From assembly GCA_000785145.2 (NCBI GenBank), contig JSZA02000026.1, positions 1 to 60,638 on the forward strand: a DNA stretch of 60,638 nt, read 5' to 3'. Position 1 is the stretch's first letter. Each line of letters opens with the position of its first letter. This document shows, in pieces, positions 36,904 through 45,814 of the stretch. The translations under genes and the position numbers were made by a program. Under the pieces are notes generated by a model. The model worked only from the letters and a program-made list of their open reading frames with translations. It made no database searches and had not been told where the DNA came from. The stretch comes from Candidatus Thiomargarita nelsonii (GTDB lineage Bacteria; Pseudomonadota; Gammaproteobacteria; Beggiatoales; Beggiatoaceae).

Positions 36904-38079
36904 TTACAAATTCCCTAAAAGCTCTTTAACCGCCCCCCTGATCCGCTCATGCGCCCCTTGGCATAAGGCATTATAAGAACACATAAACTCGTTCTTTTGA
37001 AAGATAAGATTTCTTGTCACAGTGCGGCGATGGCTTTTAGACAGCATCAATGGTCTCACAAGGATAACACCACCCGTTTTTTCTAAATATTGCCCAGTCA
37101 AAATGACATCAACCTTATTAGGCGTCATCATTTTTTGGATAAGGGCTTTAATTTTCTCACCCTTGGTTAAATTAAAATCGAAAAAAATATTAATAAATTG
37201 ATTGACATTCTTGTCAGAATTTTCTATCCGATGTCCTGACTCATTCAGTTTGAAATTAGGCATATCTTGTTGAGCCAATTGTACACCCGCCCTAACGGCT
37301 CGATTAATCAGAGTTGAAATGCCTGATTCTATTGTCATTCCCGCACTGGGATCCATAAAGTCTAGGTGAGTAATAAATATTTCATTTCCCTGTACTGCCC
37401 GATTGGAAGGATTCGTTTTAGGACGAAGTACTTGCTGCATCTGCTTGGCTATGGGAAGATGACTATATTCATCATACCACTGCTGAAATAATTCTAATTT
37501 AACAGACCAAACACCCGTTAAGTTGTTGTATTCTATATTTGCCCGTTGGTGTTTTAGCCATTTTGAATAATGTGATTGTTGTTGTTGATGGCGCGGAATA
37601 TTTTCTAATGAGCGTTGTAAGGCAATGATATGTAATAGTTTTAGTAACGCTGCCGTTTGTTCTTGAGTGACTTCAAAGCTCACACGGTTCAGGAAATGAC
37701 ATAAATCTACTAAATCTCCAAAATTCTTGCTGTTTATTTTGCGATTAGCGACTTCTATATAGGCTTCTCCCCGATTAGAAAAATTATCTAAAGACATACT
37801 ATACTTACCTAAAACCCAGCCCTCCTGACCATTTTGCGTGGTTATTTTATACCACACTTCACCTGTTGCGTTAACCGTTCTCTCTAGCGGAAAAACAATC
37901 GTACCAATTTGTAACAATGGTGTTAGCCTTTTTGCCAATCTTTCCGGTGCTTGACGTAAATAAACACCGGCACCCGTCATAATTCGAGCACCATCATCTT
38001 GTGCTCTGAGTTGTCCGTGTGGATAAAAAAGGACAACTAAGCAGACTAATCCTATATGAAACAGAATCTTGTTTAACAT
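36904..38079 (-). CDS. SH3-like domain fused to X domain, secreted
   Basis: 391 aa with a ribosome site GAGGAG and a signal peptide ending near QLRAQ. Residues about 30-95 resemble a bacterial SH3 domain (GVYLRQAPE ... GEVWYKITTQNGQEGWV). A helical middle leads to the C-terminal X domain (from about residue 230): IFITHLDFMD, INRAVRAGVQLAQ, IENSDKN, NLTKGEKI..LIQK, VDVILTGQYLEKTGG, LSKSHRRTVTRN, FMCSYNALCQGAHE. The VILTGQYL pattern recalls CsgG/TolB-N folds. The last 480 bp are nearly identical to the end of the gene at 41386, while the N-termini differ completely. Confidence 0.65.
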   Translation of the reverse strand: MLNKILFHIGLVCLVVLFYPHGQLRAQDDGARIMTGAGVYLRQAPERLAKRLTPLLQIGTIVFPLERTVNATGEVWYKITTQNGQEGWVLGKYSMSLDNFSNRGEAYIEVANRKINSKNFGDLVDLCHFLNRVSFEVTQEQTAALLKLLHIIALQRSLENIPRHQQQQSHYSKWLKHQRANIEYNNLTGVWSVKLELFQQWYDEYSHLPIAKQMQQVLRPKTNPSNRAVQGNEIFITHLDFMDPSAGMTIESGISTLINRAVRAGVQLAQQDMPNFKLNESGHRIENSDKNVNQFINIFFDFNLTKGEKIKALIQKMMTPNKVDVILTGQYLEKTGGVILVRPLMLSKSHRRTVTRNLIFQKNEFMCSYNALCQGAHERIRGAVKELLGNL

Positions 38080-38101
38080 GTTGTTCTCCTCACGTTGAAG
38101 C

Positions 38102-39055
38102 TTAGTGTTTAGTTATTTTTGGACCAATATAAACTATGTAGAGTGGATTGGTAGGTTTTTCCTTGGGCCAATTGAAATGGATACGGTATTGCCTACCCGC
38201 TTTTATCTTGCCATGAAAAGGACAGAAAATTTTTTCATCTGTGTGTGGTTTTCTAAAAGTCAACATCTCCTTAAAATGCTGTTTATTTGTCTCAGATTCA
38301 TCGGTAAATAATGCTTTGGCTCCCTGAAAGTAATTCTTGATAATTTCTTTTCCATGTTTATTTAACTGTCCATTTTCATCAAAACAACCATTTAGTTCAT
38401 TCACATAAGACAACAATACCTGAATTCTCTCAGCAATCGTTCTGGAAAAGGGTTCTGGCTCTAAGTTATCTAATAGATTGTCAGCAAAGGTTAAATTGGT
38501 ATATCGCTTAATACATTGATTGATTAAGTCATTCCAATTCTTCGCTGGTTTGAGACTTTCTTTTAGGAATTTTGTTAATGCCAGCAATTGCCAAAAATTT
38601 TGTACCAAGATAGCTTTTTCATCGGATTGATGCCATACCACTTCTAATGGGGAGCAATTAAAATCAGAGGGTTCAAAACTGACAGTGTGACATTCGTGTT
38701 TATTCGCAATACGCCACGCTGCTTCTGCAAGTGTATGATTGGTGACAACTTCTGTTTGACATTCAAAATAATCATCTTCTAAATGTTGTCGCTTTTCCTC
38801 CCAGAAAGGCCCATTTTTAGACAACCAGTTCACTATGAATTGAATAAAATTTCGGTCTCCGGTATTTTTTATGGCTTGCCGAAACTCAACACCATTCATA
38901 ATTTCTCTTAAAATTAATTCACGACTACAATACAAATGGTATCCGGCATCCTTGATGGTTTTCTCACACGCCATGATCAGTTTAAGTGATTCAAAAAAAT
39001 CACGCTCACTGTGATATTGGCTATGCAACGATAACTCGTTAAGCAAAAAATCCAT
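38102..39055 (-). CDS. Unknown protein of a three-gene defence-like cassette
   Basis: 317 aa, cytoplasmic, mostly helical, with a C-terminal segment IFCPFHGKIKAG.QYRIHF.WP ending VYIGPKITKH. I have a sense of meeting this tail in hypothetical proteins beside AAA ATPases but cannot name it. It starts 2 bases after the ATPase stop and is the last gene of the DUF262-ATPase-unknown operon. CPFH and two further Cys/His groups could bind a metal. It may be the effector (inference). Confidence 0.55.
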   Translation of the reverse strand: MDFLLNELSLHSQYHSERDFFESLKLIMACEKTIKDAGYHLYCSRELILREIMNGVEFRQAIKNTGDRNFIQFIVNWLSKNGPFWEEKRQHLEDDYFECQTEVVTNHTLAEAAWRIANKHECHTVSFEPSDFNCSPLEVVWHQSDEKAILVQNFWQLLALTKFLKESLKPAKNWNDLINQCIKRYTNLTFADNLLDNLEPEPFSRTIAERIQVLLSYVNELNGCFDENGQLNKHGKEIIKNYFQGAKALFTDESETNKQHFKEMLTFRKPHTDEKIFCPFHGKIKAGRQYRIHFNWPKEKPTNPLYIVYIGPKITKH

Positions 39056-39057
39056 TT

Positions 39058-40248
39058 TCAGAACTCCCAGCCAGCAAAATAAGCGGCATCCTTATCAAAT
39101 TGATCAAAAAAATCTTTAGGCCAATCATCTAGGTTGCCGTTGTCATCTATCAACGGAGAGATTATTTCTGACTTATCCTCTTGTCGTGGTTTGAAAAAGT
39201 GAAACGCCACTTGTTGTTTGAGAAGTTTTTTATCCTTCACCGCACGGCGCACTCCATTAAGAATATGATCACTATGCGTTTCTAAGATGACTTGAACGCC
39301 TGATGCAGCTACCCGCGCTAAAAATAATCCCATCAATGCTTGTGCAGTGGGATGCAGATTGGCTTCGGGGTTTTCTACTAGCACCACATTCCCCTGTTCT
39401 GCCCCAAGACAAGCGGTAAGAATGGGTAAAACATGAGTTAAACCATAACCCACATTTTGAGGCCGATGATATTCATTGCCTTGACTCGTGCGAATACTCA
39501 AATTGACGAGGTTTGTATTTTTAATTGGTTCAACAACAAAGCCCGCCCCTGGGAAAAAATAATTTAAATAGGCTTCTGTTTGTCTTTGCAGTCCGGGTGG
39601 ATTTTCGGAAATTTGCAGAGATTTCGTCACATTTTTATCGGCATAACGGAATAAATACCAAGGAGTGTACTCGCCTTGAGAGCCGACGGTTTGGTATTTG
39701 CTTGGGCTGCTAACAAGATCATAAGTTTCTCGTGGTCCCAGTCGTTCTGCACCAAGATAAGTCAATTGAGATATTTGGTTTGATAAATGAACGGCAACCT
39801 CTTTAGGAAAATCATCAATTGAGGCGGCAGGCAACACTCGGCGTACCGCTATTATTTTTGAAGACTCAATTGAGTAGCTTTTTTCTTGGTGGGTTATGTA
39901 ATCAGTTAAGGTAATTTCTTTAAAAGGAATGGCGTAAGCAGCGCGATCTTCACTTAACATTCGCCAGATACATTGGTAATTGTCGGTTTCAATGCCTATA
40001 GTCATTTTTTTACGTCCATGTATTTTATCAATGACATCACTGGCAGTTCCCAATGAAATGGTGCTACCATTCAACAATAAGCTCTTGCTCCATTCATCGT
40101 CTTTAGCCGTTTGATGTAACAATGCCAGTGCTTGCAAAACGGTGGATTTACCCGCAGAATTTAATCCACTCAGTAAAGTGAGGGGTGCTAGAGATAAAGA
40201 CAATTTTTCAAAACATTTAAAATATTCTAAGTAAAGGCGATTCCACAT
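39058..40248 (-). CDS. AAA family ATPase with DUF3696-like C-terminus
   Basis: 396 aa. Walker A GLNSAGKST is near residue 28, LVENPEANLHP is the Walker B/signature region of SMC/OLD-like ABC ATPases, and ETHSDHILNGVR is the switch region. The C-terminal WPKDFFDQFD matches the DUF3696 ending. There is no TOPRIM nuclease. It overlaps the upstream DUF262 gene by 1 base. Such ATPases are frequent in phage-defence operons, probably as sensor or DNA-end binding subunits. Confidence 0.8.
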   Translation of the reverse strand: MWNRLYLEYFKCFEKLSLSLAPLTLLSGLNSAGKSTVLQALALLHQTAKDDEWSKSLLLNGSTISLGTASDVIDKIHGRKKMTIGIETDNYQCIWRMLSEDRAAYAIPFKEITLTDYITHQEKSYSIESSKIIAVRRVLPAASIDDFPKEVAVHLSNQISQLTYLGAERLGPRETYDLVSSPSKYQTVGSQGEYTPWYLFRYADKNVTKSLQISENPPGLQRQTEAYLNYFFPGAGFVVEPIKNTNLVNLSIRTSQGNEYHRPQNVGYGLTHVLPILTACLGAEQGNVVLVENPEANLHPTAQALMGLFLARVAASGVQVILETHSDHILNGVRRAVKDKKLLKQQVAFHFFKPRQEDKSEIISPLIDDNGNLDDWPKDFFDQFDKDAAYFAGWEF

Positions 40249-41363
40249 TATCTCATGGCCTCCGTAATGGCTTTATTGGCCTCTTCAAATTTATTGACTA
40301 TATTTCGTTTGCTATTAGTTGCGCCCGAGATGGCTTTAAAAAACTTATCATTAGCCATTAAAGCATAAAATGCTTGACGAATTTTATCCGCTTTGTCGAG
40401 AACTTCTTGTTCTGGGTAGCGTGCCAAATAAACCGAAAAAACATCGAAAATGGCAACATTAAATGGATTGAGTCGGTCTTTCGCCTTCGTATGTTTACGA
40501 AAAGTATATTTTCCAAAAACAGAATAGTTATTTTTCAGACTACTTTGAAAGCGATTGGCTAATTCGGTCAATTCGGCCTCATTCATGTTCATATATTTGA
40601 GTGATTGAGCCAAAAATTTATCCATACTATCGTACTTTTCCACACCCAATAAATAAAAACCACAAAAACGGTTAATAATTTCCCGATCACGCATTTCTTT
40701 TTTATCGGAATCCTTTAAAAAATTAACAATTTTAAGGAAAGGCTCTTGTTGCGCTTGTTCTTTAAGCCAATTGGTAGCTGGACCACTATATAAAGCATGA
40801 CGCATTTGTTGACGGGTTAATGGGACACCACTGTTTACCCGCTCAAAAATATCCAAGCGAGCTTCTTCGGGCACTTTATTATCAATTGAATATAAAGTTA
40901 ATTGAGTATCCTCCAGCCGATTTTGCAACTTAGGTGATAAATCTTCAAATTTTTTATTGTTTAATAAATTTTCTGAAGCCAGTCCTTGCAGAGCAAATTC
41001 ATTAGAGATATAGCGCAAAAAAGTGGTTAAACGTTGTTGTCCATCCACGACAATGATTTTGCCATCTGGTTCTTCGGCGAGATAAAAAACGGGCAAAGGA
41101 ATACGCATGAGACAAGATTCAATTAATCTACTTTGCTGGTTTTCTGTCCAAATATAGTCTCGTTGAAAATCCGGAGCCAGTTGGAATGTACCTTGATTGA
41201 TTCGCCTAACAATTTCAAAAACCGTCCTGGTTTCGGAACGAATAAGTACACTATCAATAGGATAAGTCCCTAAATCATCAGTGGACGTTTTATCTATTTC
41301 TTCAATCGTCGTATTTTCCTCTTCAGACACCGTAAGTTCCTCACATTCTATATTATATTTCAA
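40248..41363 (-). CDS. DUF262 (GmrSD N-terminal type) protein
   Basis: 371 aa. DFQRDYIW at residues 65-72 and DGQQR at 107-111 (IVVDGQQRLTTFL) are the ParB/sulfiredoxin-like nucleotidase motifs of DUF262, found in GmrSD type IV restriction and related defence proteins. The DUF1524 HNH nuclease half of GmrSD is absent, so cleavage activity is not expected from this protein alone. It is the first gene of the three-gene operon. Confidence 0.85.
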   Translation of the reverse strand: MKYNIECEELTVSEEENTTIEEIDKTSTDDLGTYPIDSVLIRSETRTVFEIVRRINQGTFQLAPDFQRDYIWTENQQSRLIESCLMRIPLPVFYLAEEPDGKIIVVDGQQRLTTFLRYISNEFALQGLASENLLNNKKFEDLSPKLQNRLEDTQLTLYSIDNKVPEEARLDIFERVNSGVPLTRQQMRHALYSGPATNWLKEQAQQEPFLKIVNFLKDSDKKEMRDREIINRFCGFYLLGVEKYDSMDKFLAQSLKYMNMNEAELTELANRFQSSLKNNYSVFGKYTFRKHTKAKDRLNPFNVAIFDVFSVYLARYPEQEVLDKADKIRQAFYALMANDKFFKAISGATNSKRNIVNKFEEANKAITEAMR

Positions 41364-41385
41364 CGCTTAGAATCAAAGCAGCAAA

Positions 41386-42231
41386 TCACAGATTTCCTAA
41401 AAGATCTTTAACCGCATCCCTGATTTGCTCATGCGCCCCTTGGCATAAGGCATTATAAGAACACATAAACTCGTTCTTTTGAAAGATAAGATTTCTTGTC
41501 ACGGTGCGGCGATGGCTTTTAGACAGCATCAATGGTCTCACAAGGATAACACCGCCCGTTTTTTCTAAATATTGCCCCGTCAAAATGACATCAACCCCAT
41601 TAGGCGTCATCAGTTTTTGGATAAGTACCTCTATTTTATCACCCTTGGTTAAATTAAAATCGAAAAAAATATTGATAAATTGATTGGCATTCTTGTCAGA
41701 ATTTTCTATCCGATGTCCGAAGTCATTCAATTTCAAGTGAGGCATATCTTGTTGAGCCAATTGTACACCCGCTCTAAGGGCTCGATTAATGAGAGTTGAA
41801 ATGCTTGATTCTATTGGCATACCAGCACTGCTATCCATAAAACTCAGGTGAGTGATAAATATTTTATTTCCCACCATTGTCTGGCTTCGCCAATTTCTTT
41901 TTTTCGCACGAAGTTCTGTAATTCGCTGCTCATATATCGACTGAAGACAATCAACCCCACCCCATGAGCAGTTGGAATTCCGTCGTTTTAACCATTGACG
42001 TTGTTCCCTTCTCAATTGGTAGGATTCCGATATTGGTAAGGATTTTCGCAGTTGCCAGTAAAGTTCCGCCATTTGCTCGTCAGCTTGCCCCAGTTGGTAG
42101 TTACGGCAAATGGTCTTTTCAACATCAGTGCGTGCTTTAGTACAGTCAAAACTTGCCGCTGCGAGTGGATTGTCAAGGGCAAAGACGAGTATGGCAAACA
42201 GTCCAAATCTAAGTGTTGTAGATTGCTTCAT
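41386..42231 (-). CDS. LprI/DUF1311 domain fused to X domain, secreted
   Basis: 281 aa. A signal peptide (ending near LAAAS) is followed by a DUF1311/LprI-like domain, residues about 28-110 (SFDCTKARTDVEKTICRNYQL, DEQMAELY, QR.WLKRR), with its usual Cys pairs. An X domain runs from about residue 122 to the end. The X part is roughly 85-90% identical to that at 36904 by eye and the DNA is nearly the same, offset 4,482 bp. LprI-like domains are linked to lysozyme inhibition. It lies just upstream of the DUF262 operon in the other direction of reading order. Confidence 0.7.
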   Translation of the reverse strand: MKQSTTLRFGLFAILVFALDNPLAAASFDCTKARTDVEKTICRNYQLGQADEQMAELYWQLRKSLPISESYQLRREQRQWLKRRNSNCSWGGVDCLQSIYEQRITELRAKKRNWRSQTMVGNKIFITHLSFMDSSAGMPIESSISTLINRALRAGVQLAQQDMPHLKLNDFGHRIENSDKNANQFINIFFDFNLTKGDKIEVLIQKLMTPNGVDVILTGQYLEKTGGVILVRPLMLSKSHRRTVTRNLIFQKNEFMCSYNALCQGAHEQIRDAVKDLLGNL

Positions 42232-42239
42232 TGTGAGTC

Positions 42240-42854
42240 CTACACTGTGTTGATTTTGATCGAAGTCAAGTTTTCAAGCCTGATTAACCAGCCATTAAAA
42301 CGTGGACAAGCTCGGCGTATCTTGCTCAAGCCAATGCGCTGACAGATACTGGGGCCATGATATTTCTTGTCATAATGGGGAAATAGTGCTTTAAGCCGTT
42401 TTGATGGACAGCTCTCCACGCCATCATTAATCCGTTCAGGATCGCCTGCCCCTTGGACTATCGCTTCTATCTGATTTTGTTTATCTGCCTCATGGAACTC
42501 GTCCGCAACGATTGCCGGATCGCTGAATACCAATGTTTCAAATTCATACTGTTGGACATAAGGAATAAGCCTTCCTTGCCGTTTCTGTTCAACCAATTCA
42601 AGAATATTCTGCTCTAATTGTTCAGCACTTTTCCCCTGACGACGCTTGAAACCATACAGATCATAAAAAGTGGTCACGTAATCGAAACTTCCTAATAATG
42701 GTGGCAGCTCATGGCGTATACGATCAAGACTGATATTACCATTCATTGAAACAGGCGTTATCAAAACAGCCCATTTTTAAAAATAATGCATTATCAACTG
42801 ATTAACGAACTCGCGCTCGGTTGCGCCTTCCACACTGATGCCAATCCTTAGCAT
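42240..42854 (-). pseudogene. DUF4276 (TOPRIM-like) gene with in-frame stop
   Basis: The ATG at 42854 overlaps the stop of the upstream ATPase (ATGCTAA), the usual coupling of this pair. The frame reads MLRIGISVEGATEREFVN, the TOPRIM-like start, then meets TAA at 42779-42777 (codon 26) and continues in the same frame with KWAVLITPVS to a normal end; QQYEFETLVFSDP and CPSKRLKALFP.YDK are DUF4276 hallmarks. A downstream TTG (42764) could start only a truncated 174-aa product lacking the first catalytic motif. Either a nonsense mutation or a sequence error. Confidence 0.75.
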
Positions 42855-43909
42855 AAGGGAGTCCCTCCAATCAGATTTTTCTCCCACAGATCACCGATAC
42901 GATAATCATCCAGCCAGACTTTGACCTGTTTTTCATTCAGCCGCCGAAATCGTGAGGCATTTTCAGACTGTTCTACAATGATTAAATCTTGCCATTCAAA
43001 CTGATTAGCGAGTGTCACTGATTGGCTGGAGGCTATGATTTGGGTTTTATGCGCCACGCTACGCATCATGCCCGCCAATAACTGCATAGCATACGGGTGC
43101 AAACCCAGTTCCGGTTCATCCAACAAAATCATAAAAGGGAGAACTGGCTGAAGAAGCAGCGTTGTCAAACAGATAAATCGTAATGTGCCATCAGAAAAGG
43201 CATTCGCATCGAAATAATCATCGGTGCCACGGTGTTTCCACCGTAGTCGGATAGTGTTTGGAGCGTTTTTTTCTGGTTTCAGAATAAAGTCTTGAAAAAA
43301 AGGGGCAACTCGCTGAATGGTTTGCACAATTCTTTGATATTGTTCGGTGTCTTGTATCGAAAACAGGAACGCCGCTAGATTTTCGGCTTGTGGGCGTAAA
43401 CGTTCATTATCATAAATAGCACCAGATTGCTTTACCTTGGCTGTCTCACTGGTGTCATGAAAATGATAGACTTGCCAGTCAGACAAATAAGCAGCAACAT
43501 GGCTGGGATCGGATGACAATGCGGATTCTTTATCACCACGATTGTCCAACTCTTTTAAGTCGCCAATTTGATCAACAACCCATTCATTTTTGAAGATTAG
43601 CCCCCCGATTTGATCGGGTACTAGGGTACAAGCATAGCCATTAGACTTAAATAAAAGACGTATTTCAATGGCATCAGTCAGTTGACGACCAAAGTGCAAA
43701 AAACGGTCAGCACCGCCCTGTTGTGCAAAAAAAAATTGCAGGTCTTTTTGTACTAGCTTATTCATCAAACGAAACAAGCTGATAAAATTAGATTTGCCCA
43801 CCCCATTTGGACCAATCAGAACATTCAAATGCCTGAGTTCCAAATCCATTTGGCGAATGGATTTGAAGCCTTTTAGTTGTATCTGGTCCAGTTTGTCTAT
43901 GTCTGCCAT
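42848..43909 (-). CDS. AAA (OLD/RecF-like) ATPase paired with DUF4276
   Basis: 353 aa from the ATG at 43909 (AGGA 9 bases upstream). Walker A GPNGVGKSN is at residues 33-41, LDEPELGLHP is the Walker B/signature, and IASSQSVTLANQF the switch segment. ATPase plus DUF4276 (TOPRIM-like) amounts to an OLD-type nuclease split over two genes; such pairs are found in defence islands. The partner gene is broken. Confidence 0.8.
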   Translation of the reverse strand: MADIDKLDQIQLKGFKSIRQMDLELRHLNVLIGPNGVGKSNFISLFRLMNKLVQKDLQFFFAQQGGADRFLHFGRQLTDAIEIRLLFKSNGYACTLVPDQIGGLIFKNEWVVDQIGDLKELDNRGDKESALSSDPSHVAAYLSDWQVYHFHDTSETAKVKQSGAIYDNERLRPQAENLAAFLFSIQDTEQYQRIVQTIQRVAPFFQDFILKPEKNAPNTIRLRWKHRGTDDYFDANAFSDGTLRFICLTTLLLQPVLPFMILLDEPELGLHPYAMQLLAGMMRSVAHKTQIIASSQSVTLANQFEWQDLIIVEQSENASRFRRLNEKQVKVWLDDYRIGDLWEKNLIGGTPLC

Positions 43910-44084
43910 TTTATTTTTCCTATGCGCCCCTTGCCACACCTAGTACTCTGTCAAGATTGTTTTGTAGGGTGCTCGCCTTGATTTATAATTAAATCGATGA
44001 CCCCTGTTTTTTCGCGTCCAATCAGGCATTCCTTTGCTCTGCAAAGGAACGATACTTAACAGGTTTTGACTTATCCCTATAGTT
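43910..44084. repeat. MITE end and repeats between ATPase and vWA genes
   Basis: Starting at 43941 is CTAGTACTCTGTCAAGATTG, one MITE terminus without its mate, then GTAGGGTG, then part of the GCATTCCTTTGC repeat. Just before it (43919-43936) is a word shared with the 3' end of X-domain genes. No gene is visible. Confidence 0.55.
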
Positions 44085-45047
44085 CTAATGCACAGTAAAA
44101 TCCTGTATTGTTTGGGGACGCCCACCCGGTTGTTGACTCCCAAGATAGATTTTTTTGAGTTGTGAAAAGCTAGACACCCCCGGTATTTTAATAACATAAA
44201 CCTCCTTGATGAGCTTTTCAAAAAAATTAAAGGTTTCATCCACATCCGGAAACCCCTGAGCATGTCGATAAAAACCGAATTTTGAAATCTCTTTCAATAA
44301 AGGCTCATTAACCGCATCAGTCACACCCACAATAAACAACGGAATGTGAAGATCGCTTGTGTCGCTCACGATCTTAGATTTAAACAAGTTGGCATCAGTG
44401 TACCTTTTACTCTCATTATCCTGACCATCAGTGAGGATAATAGAGAATTTAAAAGGAATATCATCGTCTGAATATTTCAGATCCTCCACCGCAGTGACAA
44501 TCGCATCATACAGAGCCGTACCCCCTCTTTCATAAGGCTCATTTATCCAAGCTATCAGTTCGTTCTTGTCATTGGTAAATCCCGACTTCTTAACATGAGT
44601 CGAAAATCGGATGATTTGCGCTTCAAACGACAAAGGCAATCTTCTGACAAATTTGCTCAGCGTGTCTTGCACAAAATTTAAATGAGCGTCATTTATCGAA
44701 CCGCTGTTGTCAATAACTAGGTTAAATCGAAATAGCCGATACTTCGCCGCGTCTTTGAAATACATATCACCCAGATTCACGACAGTCAAATCATTACTGG
44801 ATATCTGAATTTTCTTGCCCGACTTCGTTTCAAGCGTGACCTGAATATTATTCGTATCGAAACTACCACCACGCTTGTATTTGTCTATAAGGGGATACAC
44901 CACCAACCAATATTGGTTCGTATAACTTGAATAATAAATCCCCAACTTTTTGAAGTTCTGATACAGCCCCGATTGTGCATAAGCATTTATTGATGCTAAA
45001 CACAACACACTTATAAACAATACGGTTTTAACCGCTATTTTCATCAT
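44085..45047 (-). CDS. Secreted von Willebrand factor A domain protein
   Basis: 320 aa with a signal peptide (ending near NAYAQS). The vWA domain, residues about 105-270, carries the metal-ion adhesion site DNSGS (D113, S115, S117), a conserved Thr in GGTALYD and TDGQDN. Last gene of a six-gene leftward operon, overlapping the ATPase gene by 4 bases. It probably acts in the periplasm as a protein-binding partner of the ABC exporter; that is inference. Confidence 0.8.
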   Translation of the reverse strand: MMKIAVKTVLFISVLCLASINAYAQSGLYQNFKKLGIYYSSYTNQYWLVVYPLIDKYKRGGSFDTNNIQVTLETKSGKKIQISSNDLTVVNLGDMYFKDAAKYRLFRFNLVIDNSGSINDAHLNFVQDTLSKFVRRLPLSFEAQIIRFSTHVKKSGFTNDKNELIAWINEPYERGGTALYDAIVTAVEDLKYSDDDIPFKFSIILTDGQDNESKRYTDANLFKSKIVSDTSDLHIPLFIVGVTDAVNEPLLKEISKFGFYRHAQGFPDVDETFNFFEKLIKEVYVIKIPGVSSFSQLKKIYLGSQQPGGRPQTIQDFTVH

Positions 45048-45814
45048 ATCTCTCCTGTGTTTTCTACCTTTGATAAAGATATCAGCCGATCAATTTTTAG
45101 CTGTTGATTGTCATCATAAAGACTATCCAAATCATGTGTCACCATGAGAATAGTGATATTTTTGTCACGATTCAATTTGATAAAACCTTCAAGAATATCT
45201 TGCTTCATCTTTGGATGAAGACTACCCGTCGGCTCATCAGCCAGCAGCATTTTGGGATTATTGATTAAGGCTCTAGCAATGGCAACCCGCTGCTTTTCGC
45301 CTCCCGACAATACCGCAGGCTTTTTGGACTTATATTCGCCTAATTCCATTTCCTCCAATAAATGTTGAGCCTGTTTATTGGCCTCTTTTTTAGACTTGCC
45401 TTGAATACGCATCGGCAAAGCGACATTTTGCAAAGCCGTTAACTCCGGAATCAGATGATGAAATTGAAATATAAAACCAATATTCTTATTGATAAATTCC
45501 GATTTAACATCACCCTTCAATTCTGTGACATCTTGACCATCAAGGATAATTTGCCCATTCCCTTCGATGGTTGGGATAGACTCCTTTTTACCAGAGGCTT
45601 CGTTGAAGACCCTAACATAATCCCTGTCTTTCACTGAATCCAACATGCCTATCATATTCAGTAGCGTGCTTTTTCCACATCCTGATGGTCCAACAATGGC
45701 TACAAATTCTCCCTGAGTCACTCTGAGACTTAGGTTATTATAAATAATCTGTTTTTTGAAGGTCTTACCTTCTACCAGATTATAAGTTCTATTCAAATTG
45801 TTGACTTTTATCAT
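45044..45814 (-). CDS. LolD/MacB-type ABC transporter ATPase
   Basis: 256 aa. Walker A GPSGCGKST (42-50), signature LSGGEKQRVAIARAL, Walker B MLLADEPTG and the switch THDLDSL are intact. Two oddities: an insert of about 25 residues after Walker A (DRDYVRVFNEASGKKESIP) and a D-loop reading GSLH where SLD/NLD is usual. It overlaps both neighbours by 4 bases. It energises the two FtsX-like permeases. Confidence 0.9.
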   Translation of the reverse strand: MIKVNNLNRTYNLVEGKTFKKQIIYNNLSLRVTQGEFVAIVGPSGCGKSTLLNMIGMLDSVKDRDYVRVFNEASGKKESIPTIEGNGQIILDGQDVTELKGDVKSEFINKNIGFIFQFHHLIPELTALQNVALPMRIQGKSKKEANKQAQHLLEEMELGEYKSKKPAVLSGGEKQRVAIARALINNPKMLLADEPTGSLHPKMKQDILEGFIKLNRDKNITILMVTHDLDSLYDDNQQLKIDRLISLSKVENTGEI

